This document shows, piece after piece, positions 51,131-55,715 of a stretch of 55,715 nucleotides of DNA. The notes below the pieces were generated by a model that ran no database searches, was not told the origin of the DNA, and saw only the letters and a program-made list of their open reading frames with translations. The position numbers were made by a program, and so were the translations under genes. The stretch is from Elusimicrobiota bacterium (lineage in GTDB: Bacteria; Elusimicrobiota; Elusimicrobia; Elusimicrobiales; UBA9959): NCBI GenBank assembly GCA_003482905.1, contig DMXM01000016.1, forward strand, positions 1 to 55,715, written 5' to 3'. Each line of letters opens with the position of its first letter. Positions within the stretch are counted from its first letter, which is position 1.

Positions 51131-52413
51131 AAAGTCTCCTGTCCGGGCCCGTCCGTGCCCTTAGATTTAGTCTTTTGCTTCCTGCCGTCCGCGCTGATCC
51201 CCGCGCCGCCAGCCTTGGCCGGGCCCAGCACTTCGGCGTCTGCGCGGCCCTCGGCGAACTGCAATGAAAGCCTGTCGCCAGGCGCCAGCGCCGCGGCGGT
51301 TTTTACAGCTTGACCCTTTATATCCTTAACAATGGCGTAACCCTTTTTAAGCGGAAAAAGCGGGCTCAGGGCCTTCAGTTTTTCTGTCTGCAAATTAAGC
51401 TTCTCGCCGGCGCGGCGCAGCCTGTCAGCCGAAGCGGCGAACATCCCCTCCACAGCGTCGTCCAGGCGGCGGGTAGGGCGCTCCAGCAGCACCAGAGGGT
51501 TTACCATGGCCCGGCTTGAGACCAGCCTGCGGAATTTGCCCTGGAGGTTCTCGTAATAAATGCGCAGGCTCTGCAGCAGCCGCCGCTCCAGCCCGGCTAT
51601 ATTGGCCGCCAGCTCCACCTTGCTCTTTACCACCAGCTCGGCGGCCGCCGAGGGGGTGGGAGCGCGGAGGTCCGCCACAAAGTCCGCTATAGTAAAATCG
51701 GTCTCATGCCCCACGCAGGAAATAACCGGAATTTTGGAACCGGCTATGGCGCGGGCCACTATTTCCTCGTTGAAGGCCCAAAGGTCTTCCATGGAGCCGC
51801 CGCCGCGCCCCACCAGCATAACGTCTATATCCGGGAACCCTTCGTTCAGGTCTTTTATGGCCTGGGCTATTTCCTCTTTGGAACCGGCCCCCTGCACCTT
51901 AACCGGGGCCACGATGATGTGCATATTGGCGTAGCGCCGCTTAAGTATGGAAAGGATGTCGCGTATGGCCGCACCGGTGGGAGAAGTTACCACGGCTATC
52001 TTCTGCGGCAGGGCCGGGATGGCGCGCTTGCGGGCGGCGTCGAAAAGCCCCTCGGATTGGAGCTTTTTTTTGAGCTGCTCGAAAGCCAGTTGCAGCGGGC
52101 CTATGCCGGCCGGCTGCACCTCCTTGGCCATCAGCTGGTACTTGCTCTGTTTGTCGTAGGTGGTGATATTGCCGCGCACGCGCACCAGCAGGCCGTTCTG
52201 CAGGTCGAATTTCATATTGGCGGCGAAACCGCGGAACAGCACGCCGGAAATATTGGAATTGGCGTCTTTCAGGTCGAAATAGGTGTGGCCGAGGGAGGAA
52301 ACTTTAAGCCCGGAGATCTCCCCCTCCACCCAAAGTTCGCGGAACTGGCTCTCCAGCAGGTATTTTATCCCCTGGCTGAGTTCGCTGACGGTATAAATTT
52401 TGGGTTCCGTCAT
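51124..52413 (-). CDS. xseA: Exodeoxyribonuclease VII large subunit
   Basis: 429 residues. The N-terminal OB-fold (YTVSELSQGIKYLLESQFRE; LWVEGEISGLKVSSLGHTYF) binds single-stranded DNA. The catalytic domain has AVVTSPTGAAIRDILSILKR, MLVGRGGGSMEDLWAFNEE, ARAIAGSKIPVISCVGHETD and DFVADLRAPTPSAAAELV. The enzyme degrades single-stranded DNA from both ends in repair. Overlaps of 4 bases with rarA upstream (ATGA) and 7 with xseB downstream make this a DNA-repair operon. Confidence 0.95.
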   Translation of the reverse strand: MTEPKIYTVSELSQGIKYLLESQFRELWVEGEISGLKVSSLGHTYFDLKDANSNISGVLFRGFAANMKFDLQNGLLVRVRGNITTYDKQSKYQLMAKEVQPAGIGPLQLAFEQLKKKLQSEGLFDAARKRAIPALPQKIAVVTSPTGAAIRDILSILKRRYANMHIIVAPVKVQGAGSKEEIAQAIKDLNEGFPDIDVMLVGRGGGSMEDLWAFNEEIVARAIAGSKIPVISCVGHETDFTIADFVADLRAPTPSAAAELVVKSKVELAANIAGLERRLLQSLRIYYENLQGKFRRLVSSRAMVNPLVLLERPTRRLDDAVEGMFAASADRLRRAGEKLNLQTEKLKALSPLFPLKKGYAIVKDIKGQAVKTAAALAPGDRLSLQFAEGRADAEVLGPAKAGGAGISADGRKQKTKSKGTDGPGQETLW

Positions 52414-53741
52414 TTTTCGCCCCGCAGGCGCTTGAGCCTTTTGGAGATCTCGGCCTCGAAGCCCTGTTCCGTAGGACGGTAGAAGGTTTTCGGTTCCGGC
52501 ATATATTCCTGATCCACATAGTGATTATCAAAATCGTGCGGATACTTATAGCCCTTGCCGTGGCCCAGCGCTTTGCCGTCCTTGGAGGCGTCGCGCAGAT
52601 GCAGGGGCACGGCGCGCTCAACCCCGCTGTTCACCTCCGCCTGCGCCTCGTTGACAGCCATATAAGAGGCGTTGGACTTGGGCGAGCAGGCCACATAAAT
52701 AGCCACCTGCGCCAGTATTATACGGGCCTCGGGCATGCCAAGCACCTCGGCGGATTTGAAGGCGCTCTCGGCCATCACCAGCGCCATGGGGTTGGCGTTC
52801 CCCACATCCTCGGAGGCGCATATAAGTATGCGCCGCGCCACAAAGCGGGGGTCCTCGCCGGCCTCCAGCATTTTGGCCAGCCAGTAGACGGCGGCGTCCG
52901 GGTCCGAGCCGCGCATGCTCTTTATGAAAGCGGAGATATGGTCGTAATGCTCGTCGGAGCTGCGGTCGTAGCGCAGGCTGCGGCGCTGTATGGATTCCCG
53001 CGCCACCGCCTCGTCTATCAGGCGTCGCCCGTCGGCCACCGGAGTAGTGGTCGCCACGGCCAGCTCCAAAGCGTTCAAAAGGCGGCGGGCGTCTCCGGAA
53101 GAGTTCTCTATCAGGTAGCGTTTAGCCTCCGGCGTAACCTCCGGCTTCAGGGCTTTAAGGCCGGCCTCGTGGGCAAGCGCGCGGTCGAAAATGGAAGAAA
53201 GGTGCTCAATGCCCAACTGCTTGAACTCCACAACTATGAACCGCGACAGCAGCGCCTGGTTGATATAGAAGAACGGGTTCTCCGTGGTCATGCCTATCAG
53301 GATGATCTCGCCTTTTTCCACGGAGGGCAGAAGCACGTCCTGCTGGGTGCGGTTGAAATGGTGTATCTCGTCGAGGACCAGCAGCACGCGCTGGTTTTGG
53401 GCGAGCCCACCGCCGAGGCCCCTGGAGAACTCTATTATTTTCTTCAGGTCCGCCACGCCGGCCATTACCGCGTTCAGGTCGAAGGTTTTGGCGTTGGCGC
53501 GCGAGGCTATGTAGCGGGCAAGCGCCGTCTTGCCGGAGCCGGGAGGCCCGAAGAAGACCGCGGATTTAAGATTATCGGATTCTATAGCGCGCCGCAGCAG
53601 CTTTCCGGGGCCCAGTATATGCTCCTGGCCTGAGAAATCCTCGATATTTTTAGGGGCGAGGCGTGCGGCCAGCGGGGAATAAAGCGGGCCGCCTTCGGGT
53701 TCCGGCACGGCCGGTCTTTCGTCAAAAAGTGATTCCGGCAT
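52410..53741 (-). CDS. rarA: Replication-associated recombination protein A (AAA+ ATPase)
   Basis: 443 residues. Walker A FFGPPGSGKTALARY, Walker B VLLVLDEIHHFNRTQQD, sensor 1 GMTTENPFFYINQALLSR, then the MgsA/WRNIP1 tetramerisation tail (DPDAAVYWLAKMLEAGEDPR; LRDASKDGKALGHGKGYKYP). RarA acts at stalled forks, in contact with SSB and the polymerase III clamp-loader system. The start lies 2 nt after zapA ends and the stop overlaps xseA, so fork rescue and exonuclease VII are co-expressed with a division gene. Confidence 0.95.
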   Translation of the reverse strand: MPESLFDERPAVPEPEGGPLYSPLAARLAPKNIEDFSGQEHILGPGKLLRRAIESDNLKSAVFFGPPGSGKTALARYIASRANAKTFDLNAVMAGVADLKKIIEFSRGLGGGLAQNQRVLLVLDEIHHFNRTQQDVLLPSVEKGEIILIGMTTENPFFYINQALLSRFIVVEFKQLGIEHLSSIFDRALAHEAGLKALKPEVTPEAKRYLIENSSGDARRLLNALELAVATTTPVADGRRLIDEAVARESIQRRSLRYDRSSDEHYDHISAFIKSMRGSDPDAAVYWLAKMLEAGEDPRFVARRILICASEDVGNANPMALVMAESAFKSAEVLGMPEARIILAQVAIYVACSPKSNASYMAVNEAQAEVNSGVERAVPLHLRDASKDGKALGHGKGYKYPHDFDNHYVDQEYMPEPKTFYRPTEQGFEAEISKRLKRLRGEK

Positions 53742-53743
53742 CG

Positions 53744-54043
53744 CTATTTCTTTTCTTCCAGGGACTTTTCCAGGCGGGTTACGATATCCTCTATCTTCTT
53801 GGAATCCGCTTCCAGGTTGGTTTCGGATCTCTGCTTCAAATTATAAAGTTCCACCGCAAAATCGTAGGCGGCGAGGATGGCGAGCTTGGAGGTATCAGGG
53901 ATCTTCAGCTTTTCCTCTATCCTGGCTATCTTCTCCTCCACCTGGCCTATAATGGCGCGCACCTCAATTTCCATCAGGCCGTCGACGGCCGGAAATTTCA
54001 TGATGCGCCCGCGCACCTTCGCTTCAAGATCGTTACCGCTCAT
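53744..54043 (-). CDS. zapA: ZapA-like cell division protein
   Basis: 99 residues. The ZapA pattern is visible: VRGRIMKFPAVDGLMEIEVR at the N-terminus, the conserved helix PDTSKLAILAAYDFAVELYN and a C-terminal coiled coil (DSKKIEDIVTRLEKSLEEKK). ZapA binds FtsZ and bundles protofilaments at the division ring. The N-terminal region is more divergent than the helix. The start overlaps the upstream coiled-coil gene by 11 bases; the two look like a ZapA with a ZapB-like partner. Confidence 0.8.
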   Translation of the reverse strand: MSGNDLEAKVRGRIMKFPAVDGLMEIEVRAIIGQVEEKIARIEEKLKIPDTSKLAILAAYDFAVELYNLKQRSETNLEADSKKIEDIVTRLEKSLEEKK

Positions 54044-54299
54044 CGTCTTCCCCGAACAGGCCCGGCTGCAGGTCGTTGGCTTTCTCTATTTTGGCGCAGA
54101 TGCGCTCCAGGCGGCGCTTCACCTTGGCCCTGAAGTCGGCCAGCTCGCGCGCGGCGGCCGTGCTGGAGGCGGCCTTGCCGCGGGCGGCGCCGAGCAGCTG
54201 CACCTGTCCCTTAAGGACCTCGTTCTCCTCTTTCAGGCGGTCTATGAGGTCGGCCGCGCTTACGGCAAGTTCCTCAAGGCGTTTTATCCGGCTGTGCAT
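54033..54299 (-). CDS. Small coiled-coil protein, ZapB-like
   Basis: 88 residues from ATG 54299; the longer frame to 54356 has no SD and passes through the promoter. Residues 3-35 are a strong heptad coiled coil (IKRLEELAVSAADLIDRLKE), a middle Ala-rich stretch follows, then a second charged helix (RELADFRAKVKRRLERICAK) and the end LQPGLFGEDDER. Position directly upstream of zapA and the ZapB-like architecture suggest a division-ring accessory, but sequence similarity to ZapB is not demonstrable by eye. A TATAAT box 6 bases upstream suggests a leaderless mRNA. Confidence 0.7.
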   Translation of the reverse strand: MHSRIKRLEELAVSAADLIDRLKEENEVLKGQVQLLGAARGKAASSTAAARELADFRAKVKRRLERICAKIEKANDLQPGLFGEDDER

Positions 54300-54305
54300 A
54301 TTGGA

Positions 54306-54311
54306 ATTATA
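54306..54311 (-). promoter_or_regulatory. Candidate -10 box for the coiled-coil-zapA-rarA-xse operon
   Basis: TATAAT on the minus strand inside AATTATATAATT (54305-54316), 6 bases before the ATG at 54299. The 12-mer is identical to the one before the NUDIX gene. No convincing -35 was found. Confidence 0.45.
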
Positions 54312-54362
54312 TAATTTGTTGGAAACATAAGAGCGCGTATCGTGTGTTTTCCGCAAGAGCCG

Positions 54363-55715
54363 CTATCTGATCACGGAAACCTTCTTTATCTTTTTGTTGC
54401 CGCCCTGCTCGAAGTATACCAAGTATAGGCCGCTAGCCACAGCCCTGCCGGATTTGTTGCGCCCGTTCCATGCGACCGTTCCCATGGCCGGCACGGTAAT
54501 ATCCCACAGCAGCTCTCCCTTAATAGTGTAGATCTTGACCTTTGTCCCCTCCGGAAGTCCGTCAATCGTCACCCGCGCCTGGCCCCTGCTCGGGTAGAAA
54601 GGATTGGGATATATCCGGATATCGTCCAGATCGACGGCGGCGGCGGGCGACATCACCTGAAAAAGGGAGAAGTGCGCGGTCCGCGCGGTCACCTTGTTTT
54701 GGGCGGGGTAGGATATCGACTCCAGCGGCAGCCAGGCCGCGGACCCTTCGTCGTATCTGGCCAACAGCAGTTTCGAGCGGTCCAGCCTGGCCACTTCGGC
54801 GTCCGTATACGAAATTTCTATGGTCGCGTAGTTAGCGGGCTGCACGGTCGGGGCCACCCTTATCTCCATCCCGATACCGGTGGAATTCAGATCGCTGTTG
54901 GCCACGGGGTGGGGAGGAGGCATATCGTGCAGTATCTTCAGATTTATTACGACCTGGCCGGCAAATGAGCCGGCGGGGATGGTAACGCTTATATCCCGCG
55001 AAGCAGTCGGCGTACTGGTCACAATGGCGGAAGCGCTGGCCGCGATAGTGGAGATAGCCGCCACCTCCGAGGTGCGCCAATTAGACACCGTAACCCCCGC
55101 GGCCTGGCTCCAGCTGGAATTGCCGGCCGCGTCAACGGCCTTCGCCTGGAAAGTATGGTTACCATTGGCCCCCAAAGTGGTGTCCAACGTGAAGGCGTAA
55201 GGAGCGGCGGCCAGCGTGTTTATCAATATCCCGTTAGAATAAAATTCCACGTGCGAGACTCCCACATTATCGGAAGCGCCGGCCGAAACGGCTATCGTGC
55301 CGGAAACGGCGGCCCCGTTGCGCGGCGCGGTCATCGAGGGTTCGGGGGCGGCGGTGTCCGGCTCCGCGGGAGTGCTAGCCGAAGCGGCCGAAGATAGCGC
55401 GGAGAGGTTGCCCGCGGCGTCATAGGCGGCCACGGCATAAGCGTAGGCGGTGGACGGAGAGCGGCCGGCATCCTGGAAGGAAGTGGAGGCGGTGGCGGTT
55501 ATCTGTGCGCCGTTCCTGTAGACCCTGTAGCCCGAGACCGCCACATTGTCGGTGGAAGCCGTCCAACTCAGGTTTACCTGCGAGAATGACGCGGCCGTGG
55601 CCGTAAGCCCCTGCGGTATGGACGGCGCGGCCGCGTCGGCCGAGGCCGGCGTGCCGGCCGAAGCTGATGAAGACTGGGCGGAGACGTTTCCAGCTACGTC
55701 ATAGGCGGCCACGGT
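54363..55715 (-). CDS. Secreted FN3/Ig protein with T9SS-type C-terminal sorting domain, partial (5' end outside window)
   Basis: 450 codons visible plus stop; the frame is open to the right edge, so the N-terminus is missing. Order from the edge: remnant of an FN3 domain, a complete FN3 domain (PSIPQGLTATAASFSQVNLS to YAYAVAAYDAAGNLSALSSA), an Ig-like domain (MTAPRNGAAVSGTIAVSAGA to YAFTLDTTLGANGNHTFQAK), a beta-rich region of about 140 residues, then the last about 85 residues IRIYPNPFYPSRGQARVTID to GLYLVYFEQGGNKKIKKVSV. That end is the FlgD-like/T9SS type A sorting domain (YPNPF, G-K-W-D-like core, KK at the end). Such domains route proteins through the type IX system. A candidate translocon is at 33698. 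Confidence 0.85.
   Translation of the reverse strand, partial: TVAAYDVAGNVSAQSSSASAGTPASADAAAPSIPQGLTATAASFSQVNLSWTASTDNVAVSGYRVYRNGAQITATASTSFQDAGRSPSTAYAYAVAAYDAAGNLSALSSAASASTPAEPDTAAPEPSMTAPRNGAAVSGTIAVSAGASDNVGVSHVEFYSNGILINTLAAAPYAFTLDTTLGANGNHTFQAKAVDAAGNSSWSQAAGVTVSNWRTSEVAAISTIAASASAIVTSTPTASRDISVTIPAGSFAGQVVINLKILHDMPPPHPVANSDLNSTGIGMEIRVAPTVQPANYATIEISYTDAEVARLDRSKLLLARYDEGSAAWLPLESISYPAQNKVTARTAHFSLFQVMSPAAAVDLDDIRIYPNPFYPSRGQARVTIDGLPEGTKVKIYTIKGELLWDITVPAMGTVAWNGRNKSGRAVASGLYLVYFEQGGNKKIKKVSVIR

Overview
The window is 55.7 kb of mostly GC-rich, gene-dense chromosomal DNA from a Gram-negative (diderm) bacterium. Outer-membrane biology is everywhere: LptF/LptG permeases, a TolC-type protein, a giant SprA-like outer-membrane protein, lipoproteins, and dapA/dapF for meso-diaminopimelate. 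The gene set and the mosaic of families would fit Elusimicrobiota or a nearby deep-branching phylum. That placement is inference from gene content; no rRNA or other phylogenetic marker was compared. I see no rRNA, tRNA, CRISPR array, transposase or prophage genes.

Left edge (1-4210, minus strand): three AT-richer genes for exported proteins. One runs off the window, one is HEAT-like, and one combines Ig-like modules with a C-terminal M15-type zinc peptidase domain. A lone OmpR-type response regulator follows (4410-5117). Next comes a plus-strand glycan cluster (5213-13261): GT2 and GT39-type membrane glycosyltransferases, an NDP-sugar epimerase-like SDR, a nucleotidyltransferase, a B12-binding radical SAM enzyme, a GT4 and a UDP-galactopyranose-mutase-like flavoprotein. 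It ends in mtgA.

A long minus-strand run (25282 down to 14115) reads dnaE, CheY-like receiver, beta-barrel protein, PPi-type phosphofructokinase, HAMP protein, TolC-like, patatin, TPR protein, dapF, dapA, with many overlapping gene ends. Divergent to it, the plus strand carries a NUDIX hydrolase and then tkt, gnd, zwf and pgl, which cover the oxidative pentose phosphate pathway plus transketolase. Convergent to pgl lie lptG and lptF. The 1788-residue SprA-like protein (33698-39064) and comF follow, then two GH13 amylase-family genes, an orphan Cache sensor protein and a GT39-like membrane protein on minus.

The right part (45644-55715) holds a TrmA/RlmD-type methyltransferase, a repeat-rich spacer, a DUF799-like lipoprotein, a 57-residue lipoprotein, tlyA, a DUF2934/DUF2267 protein, xseB, xseA, rarA, zapA, a small coiled-coil protein and a secreted FN3 protein with a T9SS-type C-terminal sorting domain.

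The most unusual things are: (i) an SprA-type translocon candidate and a T9SS-style cargo protein in the same window; (ii) a family of nested, GGGGAC-ended inverted-repeat elements at three intergenic sites, two of which share a 66-bp identical core while their terminal stems differ but still pair; (iii) a probable CTG start in dapF overlapping the upstream stop as CTGA; (iv) an SDR lacking the catalytic Tyr; and (v) TATAAT boxes so close to start codons that several genes look leaderless.
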